Origin: Mycolicibacterium sp. P9-22 | GTDB lineage: Bacteria; Actinomycetota; Actinomycetes; Mycobacteriales; Mycobacteriaceae | DNA: 64,000 nucleotides | NCBI RefSeq assembly: GCF_008329585.1 | Contig: NZ_NPKP01000004.1 | Coordinates: 248,001-312,000 of the forward strand | Direction: 5' to 3' | Notes under the pieces: model-generated | What the model was told of the DNA's origin: nothing | Database searches by the model: none | What the model saw: the letters and a program-made list of their open reading frames with translations, nothing else | Translations under genes and position numbers: made by a program | Part shown: in pieces, positions 1-9,196 of the stretch | How the letters are laid out: the number at the start of each line of letters is the position of its first letter | Position numbering within the stretch: the first letter of the stretch is position 1

Positions 1-105
1 GGCCATATCGTCGAGCGAGAACCCCAGCCTGGAACCGCAGGACAGGCACTTCGAATTCTCGAAAGCCAGCCGCTGTCCGCAATTCGGGCAGTTGAAATCC
101 CGCAT
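1..105 (-). CDS. Zinc-ribbon protein, N-terminal fragment (possible zinc-dependent metallopeptidase), cut by window edge
   Basis: Only the first 35 codons lie in the window; the gene continues beyond base 1. The peptide begins MRDFNCPNCGQRLAFEN and carries two CxxC knuckles (C6/C9 and C20/C23), a classic zinc ribbon, then a hydrophobic SRLGFSLDDMA stretch. The start ATG at 103-105 has a purine-rich GGGGAAGAG ribosome site just upstream. In mycobacteria a protein with this zinc-ribbon start (Rv2568c type, which I recall as a putative zinc-binding metallopeptidase) is encoded next to the transglutaminase/ATP-grasp genes, and the same neighbours lie here, 69 nt upstream. The peptidase assignment is inferred from that context; the catalytic part is not visible. 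Confidence 0.7.
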   Translation of the reverse strand, partial: MRDFNCPNCGQRLAFENSKCLSCGSRLGFSLDDMA

Positions 106-174
106 GTCCGTCTCTTCCCCTGTAAAACGCGGCCAGATCCGCGACCGCTTGGACGTGCCCCGTCCGGCTCACGG

Positions 175-1077
175 CTAAACCACGTGGGACGGCGGACCGG
201 TCACACACGGCGCGACGTCGACGGAGACTTCGATCACGCTACTCTCCGAGTCTGTGTAGATGATGCCGCGCAGCGGCGGGACGTCGGCGTAGTCACGGCC
301 GAAACCGACGACGATATAGCGCTCGTCGACCATCTGGTCGTTGGTGGGATCCAGCCCCAGCCACTGGTTCTGCGGCGTCCACACCGAAGCCCAGGCGTGG
401 GTGGCATCCACCCCGACCATTCGCTCCCGTCCGGGCGGCGGGTCGGTCGCCAGGTAGCCCGATACATAGCTGGCGGCGAGCCCGTTGGCGCGCAGGCAGG
501 CGATCGCCAGCCGGGCGAAGTCCTGGCAGACGCCCTCCCGGGCCGCCAGCACCTCGGCCACCCTGGTGGACACCGTTGTCGATCCGGAGCGGTAGGTGAA
601 GTCGTTGTTGATCCGGGAGTTCAGATCGCGCAGCACCTCGATCAGCGGCCGCTCCGGCGTGAAACTCGGTGCGGCATAGTCGCGTACCTCGTCGGTGATC
701 TCCGCGGACGCCAGGTCCAGGGTGAACTCGGTGGCCAGTGCGCCATCCGGGCCGACCGGGCGGGCGATCTCCCACGGGGCGCGCGCCGAACCGCCGCCGT
801 AGAGCTCGGGTGCCGGCGGGTCGACCTCGACGATCGAGTGGCTGGTGACGGTCAGCGTGCGGTGCCGCTCGGTGACGTGGAAGTACGAGCTCAGATTGCC
901 GTAGACGTCGCGGCTGATGGTGCTGTCCGTGGTGTCCGGGTCGATGACCAGTTCATGGGACAGGCAGCGTTGGGTATCGGTGACGCGTGGTGTCAGGAAG
1001 CCCCGGCCGTAGGAGCTGGTGACATCGTCGGAGTACCGGTAGGTGGTGCGGTGGGTGATCTCGTAGGTGCGCGTCAC
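175..1077 (-). CDS. Transglutaminase-like domain protein (Rv2569c type)
   Basis: This 300-residue protein has the bacterial transglutaminase N-terminal beta domain (about residues 1-85) followed by a papain-like transglutaminase core. The catalytic triad is readable: C184 in REGVCQDFARL, H227 in DATHAWASVW and D243 in GLDPTND. Such proteins are thought to act as amidases or peptidases on isopeptide or peptide bonds rather than as true cross-linkers. The GTG start overlaps the stop of the upstream ATP-grasp/alpha-E gene by 4 nt (GTGA), so the two are translationally coupled. It is the third gene of a minus-strand operon that also encodes another transglutaminase and an ATP-grasp enzyme. No signal peptide is seen, so it is probably cytoplasmic. 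Confidence 0.85.
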   Translation of the reverse strand: MTRTYEITHRTTYRYSDDVTSSYGRGFLTPRVTDTQRCLSHELVIDPDTTDSTISRDVYGNLSSYFHVTERHRTLTVTSHSIVEVDPPAPELYGGGSARAPWEIARPVGPDGALATEFTLDLASAEITDEVRDYAAPSFTPERPLIEVLRDLNSRINNDFTYRSGSTTVSTRVAEVLAAREGVCQDFARLAIACLRANGLAASYVSGYLATDPPPGRERMVGVDATHAWASVWTPQNQWLGLDPTNDQMVDERYIVVGFGRDYADVPPLRGIIYTDSESSVIEVSVDVAPCVTGPPSHVV

Positions 1078-3728
1078 GGCAGCAACCTCCGCTCATCGGG
1101 GCCCCACAGCGGCTGGATGCCGGTCGGCAGGGACAGGTGCGCGGCGGTGATCAGGTTGGACAGCTCCCGCAGGTCGGCGTGCAGACGGTCGAGCAGGTCC
1201 ACGAGTTCGGTTCGGCGGCCGTCGGATCCGACGGTCTCCAGATCGGCCGGGTCGACGCGGCGCAACGTGGCGGCGATCTCGTCGGCCCAGCGTTCCGGCC
1301 GTGAGGAACCCGACGAGGACGGCAGCCGTTTGAGGTTCGCCCGCAGCCGCTCCAGTTGGAACACCAGCGATCTGGGATTCTCCTCGTCGAAGAGGACCAG
1401 ATCCGCGATGGCCGACACGCTGACCTTGCCCAATGTGCGGCGCCGGTAGATCACCGATGATTCGCAGGCCACCAGCATCGACTCGGTGACGGCCTGTTCG
1501 GCACCGGGCCTGCGCACGGTGGTCAGCGTGGCCCTCAGCAGCGCGGTCAGCCCGAGCCCGCGCTCGATCCGCTTGCCGATGTCCATGACGGTCCAGCCGA
1601 TGTCCTGAACCATCGACTCGGCGGCCATCCCGGACAGCGCCAGCATCCCGGCCAGCGTCTGGGACTGCGCGGTCAGCAGGTAGGCGTCCCCGGCCGCCTG
1701 CGATTCGGGTGGGGAGCTTCGCTCGCCCCGGTGCACGACGGCGCGTTCGACGGCGGCCAGCACCATCCAGGTGTCGTTCGACATCTGGTCGCGCACGCCC
1801 CTTGCCGCCAGACCCAGCCGTTCCACCGATTGGGCCAGCGAGCCCGGACGGCGCCGATCGGCGGTCAGCGCCCACAGTGTGCTGGGGGCCACCGCGATGG
1901 CCTCGTGGTCGTCATCGCTTGCGCCGGTGTCGGTTCCGGTGATCGACCCGATGGCACCGAGTAGCACCGGCACGCACTGGCTCTCCTCCATGTCCTGGCG
2001 GTACCGGTACTCGTGGTAGCGCTCGCGGGTGACGGTCAGCAACCGGGCCATGTGTTCGGCGCGCTCGGCGTAGCGGCCCAGCCAGAACAGATCGGACAGC
2101 ACGCGCGGGGAGCTCACGGCCCGGGTGGGGCTCGGGGTCATGACCGGCAGGTCCACCGCCGGGCTGGGCACCGCCTTGGCCCGGTCCGGCGTGCGGACCC
2201 AGACGTCCTTGGCGGCAACGGTATCCAGGGTGTAGGCGGCATTTCCCGGGGCGGGCAGGAACCCCAGGCCGCCGATCATCGGTGCGTAGCCACCACGCTG
2301 GGCGACGGTGAACAGCCGCACGCCGACATCGGCCGAGGACACGCCTCCGGAGTAATAGTCGGTGGGCGCGGAAGAGAATTGCGGCAGTTCCTGGCCCAAC
2401 CACCGCCACGGATGGGCACTGATCCGCGCGGCCAGCAATTCCCGGTCGGCCGCCGTGAGCGTCGGACCCACGATCGTGTGACCGCCGGTGGTCGGTTTGA
2501 TCAGCAGCGTGGACAGGTTGGCCAGCAGGTGGGAACGCTCCACATCGGTGCCGCCCCAGTAGGTCTGCGGGGACGCCAGCGCCGGGGTCTCCCCCACCAG
2601 CATCTCGGCCAGCCGGGGCAGGAAATGAAGCAGCCCCGGGCTTTCCAGAATCCCGCTGCCCAGGGTGTTGACCACGGTGACGGCGCCGCGGCGCAGCACC
2701 TCGACGAGCCCGACCACGCCGAGGCGCGAGTCGGCACGCAGATCGAGAGGGTCGACATAGGCGGCGTCGACCCGGCGCAGCACCACGTCGACGCGCTTCA
2801 GGGTGCCCAGCGACCGCATCCACAGGGTGCCGTCGCGCACCACCAGATCGGCGCTCTCCACCAGCGGGAACCCCAGCACATTGGCCAGATACGCCTGATC
2901 GAACGCGGTTTCGGACTGGGTGCCGGGACTCAGCACCACCACCACCGGCTCCTCGGCAGCCTCGGGCGCGGCGTCGATGAGCGCCAGCCGCAGCGCCTGC
3001 GCCCACGGGGACACCGGGCGCGGGGCGATCCGCTCGTACAGATCGGGCGCGGCGTGCGCGATGACGCGACGGCCGGCCAGGGCGTAGCCGGCGCCGGAGG
3101 GCGCCTGGGTCCAGTCGGCGTTCGCGCGGAAGCTGCCGTCGGCGCCGCGGCTGACATCGCAGCCGTGCAGGAACAGCTGGTGGCGGCCGGGTACCTCGAT
3201 ACCGTGCGCGGCGCGCACATAGGCCGGGTGCGCGAAGAGCAGCTGCGCGGGCAGCACCCCGCTGGTGATCGACCTGCGTTCGCCGTAGAGGTCGGTCAGC
3301 ACGGCGTCGAGCAACCGGGAACGCTGCACCAGACCGGCTTCCAGGATGTCCCAGTCGGCCGTGGAGATCAGCAGCGGCAGCCCGTCCAGGCGCCAGGGCT
3401 CGGCCACCGCATCATCGGAGAGCGCATCCTGATCGACGTGCACGAAGGTGATGCCGTCGTCATCGACGAGGTTGCGCACCGTGCCGCGCAGCCGGTCCAG
3501 TCCGTCGGGGCCCCGGTCGCCGACGCATTCGGCGAGTTCCTGCCAGGCCGGCCGGATATTGCCGGCGGCGTCGATGAACTCGTCGTACCCGGCCCCCCGC
3601 ATGCCCCGGACATCGAACAGGGCCTGCTGGGTGCGCCTGGCGCGGTAGCCGGCGAGCACGTCGACGGTGCGCTCCGGTGCGCCGGGGAGCCCGGAGTTGG
3701 GCTCCAGTGAGCCGGTGCGAAGAACCAT
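1074..3728 (-). CDS. Circularly permuted ATP-grasp domain fused to alpha-E domain (Rv2567 type)
   Basis: The 884-residue product matches the length I recall for Rv2567. Residues about 60-500 form a circularly permuted ATP-grasp domain (DUF404/DUF407 type), expected to make an amide or peptide bond with ATP. From about residue 535 an alpha-E (DUF403) domain starts with LSDLFWLGRYAERAEHMARLL, that family's usual opening. In many bacteria these two domains are separate adjacent genes; here they are fused. The ATG start overlaps the upstream stop as TGATG; an in-frame TTG one codon earlier is less likely. The gene sits between two transglutaminase genes, which suggests a make/break cycle on a peptide-like modification. 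The substrate is unknown. Confidence 0.85.
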   Translation of the reverse strand: MVLRTGSLEPNSGLPGAPERTVDVLAGYRARRTQQALFDVRGMRGAGYDEFIDAAGNIRPAWQELAECVGDRGPDGLDRLRGTVRNLVDDDGITFVHVDQDALSDDAVAEPWRLDGLPLLISTADWDILEAGLVQRSRLLDAVLTDLYGERRSITSGVLPAQLLFAHPAYVRAAHGIEVPGRHQLFLHGCDVSRGADGSFRANADWTQAPSGAGYALAGRRVIAHAAPDLYERIAPRPVSPWAQALRLALIDAAPEAAEEPVVVVLSPGTQSETAFDQAYLANVLGFPLVESADLVVRDGTLWMRSLGTLKRVDVVLRRVDAAYVDPLDLRADSRLGVVGLVEVLRRGAVTVVNTLGSGILESPGLLHFLPRLAEMLVGETPALASPQTYWGGTDVERSHLLANLSTLLIKPTTGGHTIVGPTLTAADRELLAARISAHPWRWLGQELPQFSSAPTDYYSGGVSSADVGVRLFTVAQRGGYAPMIGGLGFLPAPGNAAYTLDTVAAKDVWVRTPDRAKAVPSPAVDLPVMTPSPTRAVSSPRVLSDLFWLGRYAERAEHMARLLTVTRERYHEYRYRQDMEESQCVPVLLGAIGSITGTDTGASDDDHEAIAVAPSTLWALTADRRRPGSLAQSVERLGLAARGVRDQMSNDTWMVLAAVERAVVHRGERSSPPESQAAGDAYLLTAQSQTLAGMLALSGMAAESMVQDIGWTVMDIGKRIERGLGLTALLRATLTTVRRPGAEQAVTESMLVACESSVIYRRRTLGKVSVSAIADLVLFDEENPRSLVFQLERLRANLKRLPSSSGSSRPERWADEIAATLRRVDPADLETVGSDGRRTELVDLLDRLHADLRELSNLITAAHLSLPTGIQPLWGPDERRLLP

Positions 3729-6700
3729 CAACGCAGAACGGTACGCACCCGGCGCAGGTCCAGGATGCCGGGTGCGCCCGTGTCGGTCGACTGGCGCGCC
3801 TGCTTCTCCCGCAGATCCGACATATCCACACGTCCGGGGGTGAATCCGGTCGCCTCGAACCGGCGCCCGCGCCGGGACTCGGCCTCCACAGCGTTGACCG
3901 GCGGGCTGTCATAGGCCCGGCCACCGGGATGCGCCACGTGATAGGTGCAGCCACCGCGCGACGTGCCTGTCATGGTGTCGACGAGTTCGAAGCGCAGCGG
4001 GCCGTCGACGGTGATGGTCGGGTGCAGCGCACTGGGCGGCTGCCAGGCCCGGTACCGCACGCCGCCGACCTGGATGTCGGTCTTGTCGGTGGCCAGCAGC
4101 GGTATCGGGTGGCCGTTCGCCGTGACGATGTAGCGGTGCCGGTCGGCCCCGACCAGTCGCACCTGGATGCGCTCCACCGAGGAATCGACATAGCGGGCGG
4201 TGCCGGTTGCGGCGGACTCCTCGCCGAGCACGTTCCACGGTTCGATGGCGCCGCGCAGTTCCATCTCGACGCCGTCGAACACCGCGGTGCCGATGCGCGG
4301 AAACCGGAATTCGGTGAACGGGTCCAGCCAGCTGGTCTCGAACTTCACCCCGTGCGCCCGCAGATCGGCGGCCACATCGGCAATATCTTGGATAATGAAG
4401 TGCGGCAACAGGTATCGACCATGCAGATTCTCGCCGTGCCGGATCAGCGGCACCTTCAGCGGCTCGTCCCAGAACCACGAGATCAGTGCACGCACCAGCA
4501 GCGACTGCACCATCGCCATCTGATGGTGCGGCGGCATCTCGAATCCGCGCAGTTCCAGCAGGCCCAGCCGTCCGGTGGGACTGTCCGGGCTGTAGAGCTT
4601 GTCGATGCAGAACTCCGCGCGGTGGGTGTTGCCGGTGATATCGGTCAGCAGATGGCGCAGCGCGCGGTCGGCCGTCCAGGCTTCGGTCGCGCCCTCCTCG
4701 GCAAGCCTGGCGATCTCGGCGAACGCGATCTCCAGTTCGTACAACGATTCCGAGCGGCCCTCGTCCACCCGCGGGGCCTGCGAGGTGGTGCCGATGAAAC
4801 GGCCGGAGAACAGATACGACAACGACGGATGGCGCTGCCAGTAGGTCAGCATCGACACCAGCAGATCCGGCCGGCGCAGCATGGGCGAATCGGCGGGTGT
4901 GACACCGCCCAGGGTGATGTGGTTACCGCCGCCGGTGCCGCCGTGGGTGCCGTCCACATCGAACGCCTCGGTGGACAGCCTGGCCTGGCGAGCCTGCTCG
5001 TAGAGCGTTTCCAGCTGTGCCTTCTGCTCGGCGAAACTGCCGGTGGGCGCGACGTTGACCTCGATGACGCCGGGATCGGGGGTGACACTCATCGACGTGA
5101 TCCGCGCGTCGCGCGGCGGGCCGTAGCCCTCGATGACCACCGGCACGGCGATGGCCGACGCGGCCGCCTCGATCCGGGACACCAGGTCGACGAAGTGCTC
5201 CAGATCGGTGGTCGGCGGCAGGTAGACGTAGAGCACCCCGTCGCGCACCTCGGCGACCAGCGCGGTGGTCGGTGCCTCATCGGCGTCCTCCACCGGCGCC
5301 GGGGAGCCCGCACCCTCGTCGCTGCGCAGTGGGCCGCGCCGCGCGGTCGGGTCGGCATCGAAATCCGGCCGGGGCGCCCGCCAGCTGATCGAGTTCAGCG
5401 GGAGCCGCAGACCTGCCGGAGAATCACCGGCCAGCAACACAATTCGTCCGCGGCGCAGCTGCCAGTCCGCGCTCGCCCACCCGGAGTCGTCATCCCGGCG
5501 ATGCAGTGGCAGGACGTAGGCCGCGGGCTCATCGGTCGATTCGTCGAGCCGGGCGAGCAGCTTTGCGCGCCGTGCGGTGTCGTCCTCGGTGAGGTCGTCG
5601 CCGATGGCGACGGGATCCCCGTCCGGGCGACGCACCGCGGCGGCCAGACGCTCGAGGGGGTCCTCATAGGCGGGCCGCACCTGAGTGCCGGGCAATCCCA
5701 GCCCGTCGGCGATCACGCCGAGCAGCCCTGCCCCGGCGTCGGAGGGGGCGTCATCGATTTTCGTTTCCGCCCACGGGTCGGCCAACAGCGCCGGGTCATT
5801 CCACAGCGGTTCCCCGTCGGTGCGCCAGATCAGGTTGATCTGCCAGCGCGGCAACGGTTCTCCCGGATACCACTTGCCCTGTCCGCGCTGCACCAGGCCG
5901 TTCGGCGCCCACACCTGACGAAGCCGCTCGGCCAGCACCGAGGCACGCTCGCGCTTGTGCGGGCCATCGGCGGTGGTGAGCCATTCCGGATCGGTCTGGT
6001 TGTCGATCGACACGAAGGTGGGCTCACCGCCGACGGTCAGTCGCACGTCACCGGCGACCAGCCGCTCGTCGATCTGCGCGCCGAGCGCATTGATGGCCGC
6101 CCACGATTCGGGTGTGTAGGGCAGCGTGACCCGTGGATCCTCGTGGATACGGGTGACGATGTTGGCGAAGTCGAGCGTCGATTCACACGGCCCGACGGCG
6201 CCGGTGATCGGCGCCGCGGACGCCGGGTGCGGGGTGGCCGACAGCGGAATGTGGCCCTCCCCGGCGAACAGGGCCGACGTCGGATCCAGGCCGATCCAGC
6301 CGGCACCGGGAATGTAGACCTCGGTCCACGCATGCAGGTCGGTGAAATCGGCGGCCGGCCCGGAGGGTCCGTCGAGGGCTTCGACATCGGAGGTCAACTG
6401 CACCAGATAGCCGGAGACGAAACGTGCCGCCAAGCCGAGCCGGCGCAGGATGGAAACCATCAGCCAGGCCGAGTCACGGCAGGACCCGATCCCGGTGCGC
6501 AGCGTGAAATCCGGTGTCTGGACTCCGGGTTCCATCCGGACGCTGTAACCCACGTCCGCCCGGACAGCGGTGTTGAGCTTCACCAGGAAGTCGATGGTGC
6601 GGGTACCGGGGACGACGGTGAAGTTCTGCACCCAGGCGCTGGTGAGTTCGCCGGGCCCCGATCCGACCCCGTCCTCGTCGACCGGCCGCAGGAAGGGCTC

Positions 6701-7042
6701 CAGGTCGGCGAGCAGATCCGCGGGGTATTCGAAGGGGAACTTCTCGGCCCATTCCTCGATGAAGAAGTCGAACGGGTTGATCACCTTGAGATCGGCGATC
6801 AGCCCGACGGTGATGCTCAGGCTGCGGGCACGGTTCGGAAACACCAGCCGGGCCACGAAGTTACCGAAAGCGTCCTGTTGCCAGTTGACGAAGTGATCGG
6901 CCGGCTCGACCTGCAGCGAGTATGCCTCGATGGGGGTTCGTGAGTGCGGGGCCGGGCGTAGCCGCACCACGTGCGGGTGCACGTCCACCAACCTGTCGAA
7001 GGCATAGGTGGTCCGGTGCTCCAGCGCCACTTTGATTCCCAT
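3728..7042 (-). CDS. Large transglutaminase/DUF2126 protein (Rv2566 type)
   Basis: This protein of about 1104 residues starts at MGIKVALEHRTTYAFDR; an in-frame start six codons upstream exists, but relatives begin at MGIKV. Residues 1-100 are the transglutaminase N-terminal beta domain. The core has C188 in GIGSCRDSAWL, H237 in DLHAWTEVYIP and D253 in IGLDPTS. From about residue 290 to the end is a DUF2126-type region, including a His-rich stretch (HGGTGGGNHITLGG) and LRGFEMPPHHQM, features I associate with metal or nucleotide binding but cannot prove. It is the first gene of the overlapping operon with the ATP-grasp/alpha-E and second transglutaminase genes. Its function is not established experimentally, to my knowledge. 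Confidence 0.85.
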   Translation of the reverse strand: MGIKVALEHRTTYAFDRLVDVHPHVVRLRPAPHSRTPIEAYSLQVEPADHFVNWQQDAFGNFVARLVFPNRARSLSITVGLIADLKVINPFDFFIEEWAEKFPFEYPADLLADLEPFLRPVDEDGVGSGPGELTSAWVQNFTVVPGTRTIDFLVKLNTAVRADVGYSVRMEPGVQTPDFTLRTGIGSCRDSAWLMVSILRRLGLAARFVSGYLVQLTSDVEALDGPSGPAADFTDLHAWTEVYIPGAGWIGLDPTSALFAGEGHIPLSATPHPASAAPITGAVGPCESTLDFANIVTRIHEDPRVTLPYTPESWAAINALGAQIDERLVAGDVRLTVGGEPTFVSIDNQTDPEWLTTADGPHKRERASVLAERLRQVWAPNGLVQRGQGKWYPGEPLPRWQINLIWRTDGEPLWNDPALLADPWAETKIDDAPSDAGAGLLGVIADGLGLPGTQVRPAYEDPLERLAAAVRRPDGDPVAIGDDLTEDDTARRAKLLARLDESTDEPAAYVLPLHRRDDDSGWASADWQLRRGRIVLLAGDSPAGLRLPLNSISWRAPRPDFDADPTARRGPLRSDEGAGSPAPVEDADEAPTTALVAEVRDGVLYVYLPPTTDLEHFVDLVSRIEAAASAIAVPVVIEGYGPPRDARITSMSVTPDPGVIEVNVAPTGSFAEQKAQLETLYEQARQARLSTEAFDVDGTHGGTGGGNHITLGGVTPADSPMLRRPDLLVSMLTYWQRHPSLSYLFSGRFIGTTSQAPRVDEGRSESLYELEIAFAEIARLAEEGATEAWTADRALRHLLTDITGNTHRAEFCIDKLYSPDSPTGRLGLLELRGFEMPPHHQMAMVQSLLVRALISWFWDEPLKVPLIRHGENLHGRYLLPHFIIQDIADVAADLRAHGVKFETSWLDPFTEFRFPRIGTAVFDGVEMELRGAIEPWNVLGEESAATGTARYVDSSVERIQVRLVGADRHRYIVTANGHPIPLLATDKTDIQVGGVRYRAWQPPSALHPTITVDGPLRFELVDTMTGTSRGGCTYHVAHPGGRAYDSPPVNAVEAESRRGRRFEATGFTPGRVDMSDLREKQARQSTDTGAPGILDLRRVRTVLR

Positions 7043-7097
7043 AACGTCCGATCCCATCACAGGTAGCGCGGGATCGCATTGTGCGTGCCTGCGGCCG

Positions 7098-8441
7098 CTA
7101 CTCCATCACCGCAGTCAGATCGAAATCATAGAAGGCTTCTTTGACCGATTGCATAAGGGCCTCTTTGGTATTCGGAGCGCCCGGCTCCCAGGACGCCACC
7201 GACATGCATACCGCGCCCCCGACGGTGCCCGCGGCGATCAGCATCCGGCCGCCCATCCGCTCCAGGTCGCCCACGGTGAGCCCCGGCTCCGGCGAGCATG
7301 CGACGAAGGAATCCGCGGGGGTCCCGTCCGGGCGATTGACCTCTTCGGGCAGTTGGCCGCTGTTGGAGGATCCGATGGGCTTGCCGACCTTGAGAACCAA
7401 CTTCTCCAGGCGGCGCAACAGGAACTTCGGGGAGTACGGAACCAGCGGCAGCGGGGCCAGCAACCACTCGCGCCTGCCGGCCAGCTCGGTGAGAGCGCCC
7501 TTGATACCGGCCCGGATCTCGCCGAGATCCTCCGTTGCCCGCTGCCCGTCTGCCATCACCGTGATGGTGTTGAGCGCGTTACCCCGGGTATCGCCCTCGA
7601 CGCGCTCGCTGACGGGCAGCGACAGCATCGCCGCACCGTCGGCGTCGACCCGGCCGATGATGGCGCCGATGCGCGCGGCGATGCCGGACAGCAGCACATT
7701 GCTGGACCCGCCGAGCGCCTTGGCACGGGCCTCCCATTCGGCCTGGTCTACGTGCACCGAGATGGTCGGCAGGTGTACAGCCTGCTGCGGGTGCCGTACC
7801 GCGGACACGGGGGCGCCGGCCTTCGCCGATTCGCGCAGTTCCGCGGACTGTTCGCGGGCGATGCGCACCGCACCCAGCACCGCGGCCGGCACGTCACGCA
7901 GCGCCCGCACGGTGGTGCGGGCGTCCTGCCGCAACGCCTGTGCACGGGTGCGTGAACCCGCAGCCGGATAGCCGAGATCGCGGCGGGTGCCGTTGACGGC
8001 GTGGGTGATCGATTCGATCAGGGCGCCGGCGTCGGCGACGGTGTGCGACACCACCAGGGTGACCACCGCGCCGCCTTCGACGAGCGGCTGCACCCCGATA
8101 TGCCAGGGCGGGCCGTGCTCCGGGTCCACCGGCACGTCGGCGCGCTCGTTGACGAAGTCCCAGACTTCGTCGCGGCGGCGCTCGGCCGCCGCGATGTCGA
8201 TACCGGCGGGCTCACCACAGGACACCCAGTGGTGCCGGCCGAATGGCAGCGATGAACGTTCGACCAGCCTGCCCAGCAGACCGTCGGCCAGATTGCGGTG
8301 GAATCGCCGCAGCCCGTCCATGTCGACGCCGCGCTCGTAGATCCACACATACTGGATCACCGGTCCGCGCCGTAGCGCGCGCAAACCCAGGTAGGAACCC
8401 TGGTCCAGATAGGCGAGCGTGTTGTCAGCCGGGTACGTCAT
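7098..8441 (-). CDS. WS/DGAT-like acyltransferase (condensation fold), paralogue 1
   Basis: The 447-residue protein has the two-lobed chloramphenicol-acetyltransferase/condensation fold of wax ester synthase/diacylglycerol acyltransferases. The usual HHxxxDG active-site motif reads S-H-T-V-A-D-A (about residues 150-156), so the second His and the Asp are kept while the first His and the Gly are lost. The PLPLVPYSPKFLLRRLE and IGSSNSGQLP stretches fit the C-terminal lobe. It is a close paralogue of the gene ending at 10421, sharing YLDQGSYLGLRALRRGPV-like and RGVDMDGLRRFHRNL-like segments. The start ATG has only a weak ribosome site. It could acylate an alcohol or a lipid head group; the degenerate motif makes true triacylglycerol synthesis uncertain. 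Confidence 0.65.
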   Translation of the reverse strand: MTYPADNTLAYLDQGSYLGLRALRRGPVIQYVWIYERGVDMDGLRRFHRNLADGLLGRLVERSSLPFGRHHWVSCGEPAGIDIAAAERRRDEVWDFVNERADVPVDPEHGPPWHIGVQPLVEGGAVVTLVVSHTVADAGALIESITHAVNGTRRDLGYPAAGSRTRAQALRQDARTTVRALRDVPAAVLGAVRIAREQSAELRESAKAGAPVSAVRHPQQAVHLPTISVHVDQAEWEARAKALGGSSNVLLSGIAARIGAIIGRVDADGAAMLSLPVSERVEGDTRGNALNTITVMADGQRATEDLGEIRAGIKGALTELAGRREWLLAPLPLVPYSPKFLLRRLEKLVLKVGKPIGSSNSGQLPEEVNRPDGTPADSFVACSPEPGLTVGDLERMGGRMLIAAGTVGGAVCMSVASWEPGAPNTKEALMQSVKEAFYDFDLTAVME

Positions 8442-8588
8442 ATTGCCGGGGCCTCTCTTGACACGGGCGATCCGTCGCCGTGTACGGCCGCCCGGACACC
8501 TGATCGACGTAGCTGCCGAATTTTAACGACTATGTCAATATTTGGGGCGGCTATGCCCGGAAGTCGGCCGACGACATCCCGGAACCGT

Positions 8589-8621
8589 CACCCCGGGGGC
8601 GGCTACACCGTCCCCCGGGTG
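8589..8621. terminator. GC-rich stem-loop at the 3' end of the HxlR gene
   Basis: CACCCCGGGGG (8589-8599) pairs with CCCCCGGGTG (8612-8621) with one bulged C; the loop carries the stop codon of the HxlR gene. There is no T-run, as is common for mycobacterial terminators. It could end transcription of the minus-strand regulator before the acyltransferase gene. This is judged by structure only. Confidence 0.3.
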
Positions 8622-9100
8622 GGCGCGCCGCCCTTACGCACCAGCCGCATACCCAACTCCTCGAAACCCACGGAATGCCCCTTTTCACAGACGATCTCGA
8701 CATGGGCGTCGGCATCGCAGCCGAGGTGGGTGAGCTGCAACCGTCCGGTATAGGGCAGATGTTTGCGGCCCCACTCGAACATCGACCACACCACCGGCAT
8801 GAAGTCCACGCCGGCCTCGGTGAGCACGTACTCCTGGCGCTCCCGCTGCCCGGACTCCCGGTATGGCCGCTTCTCCAGCAAACCTGCGCCGACGAGCTCG
8901 GACAGTCGCGCGGAGGTCGCCGCCTTGGTGATACCGACCCGGCTGGAGAAATCGTCGAATCGGGTTGTGCCGTAATAGGCCTCCCGCATGATCAGCATCG
9001 CCGACTTCTGGCCGACGACGGTCATCGTCTTCTCGATCGGGCATTCCCCGATCGCCGACCACGCGTCCCGATCGGCCAGCGGGCCCTGCAGCACTGTCAT
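8603..9100 (-). CDS. HxlR-family winged-helix transcriptional regulator
   Basis: The 165-residue protein has the HxlR layout: an N-terminal CPIEKTMTVVGQKSAMLIMREAYYGTTRFDDF segment with a Cys, then a winged helix (SSRVGITKAATSARLSELVGAGLLEKRPY) and EYVLTEAGVDFMPV. The ATG at 9100 is preferred over the in-frame GTG at 9109 because GGAG lies 8 nt upstream of it. It is divergent from the thiolase gene, and the 96-nt space holds two similar 12-bp repeats that are likely its operators. HxlR proteins often sense reactive aldehydes or redox state, and the N-terminal Cys fits; the ligand is unknown. Confidence 0.88.
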   Translation of the reverse strand: MTVLQGPLADRDAWSAIGECPIEKTMTVVGQKSAMLIMREAYYGTTRFDDFSSRVGITKAATSARLSELVGAGLLEKRPYRESGQRERQEYVLTEAGVDFMPVVWSMFEWGRKHLPYTGRLQLTHLGCDADAHVEIVCEKGHSVGFEELGMRLVRKGGAPTRGTV

Positions 9101-9130
9101 GTAGATCACTCCGAAGCTGGGTTGTTGTAA

Positions 9131-9155
9131 CTAGACCTAGGTGTTAGATCTAAGT
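9131..9155. promoter_or_regulatory. Direct repeat, candidate HxlR operator
   Basis: Two 12-bp repeats, CTAGACCTAGGT (9131-9142) and TTAGATCTAAGT (9144-9155), agree at 9 of 12 positions with a 13-bp period. Each contains a small palindrome (ACCTAGGT and TTAGATCTAA). They lie in the divergent space between the HxlR regulator and the thiolase, about 30-66 nt from either start codon, and are AT-rich in a GC-rich genome. Confidence 0.5.
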
Positions 9156-9196
9156 ATAGAGAGCAGTACTCAGTGACGAGTTGTCGAGGAGCAGAA

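Noticed and set aside
2013..3710. 565-codon open frame on the plus strand
   Set aside because: Antisense shadow of the ATP-grasp/alpha-E gene with the same low-complexity composition.
3677..6943. 1088-codon open frame on the plus strand
   Set aside because: It is antisense to the transglutaminase/DUF2126 gene, has skewed Gln/Arg/Gly composition and no motif; it results from the codon bias of the real gene.
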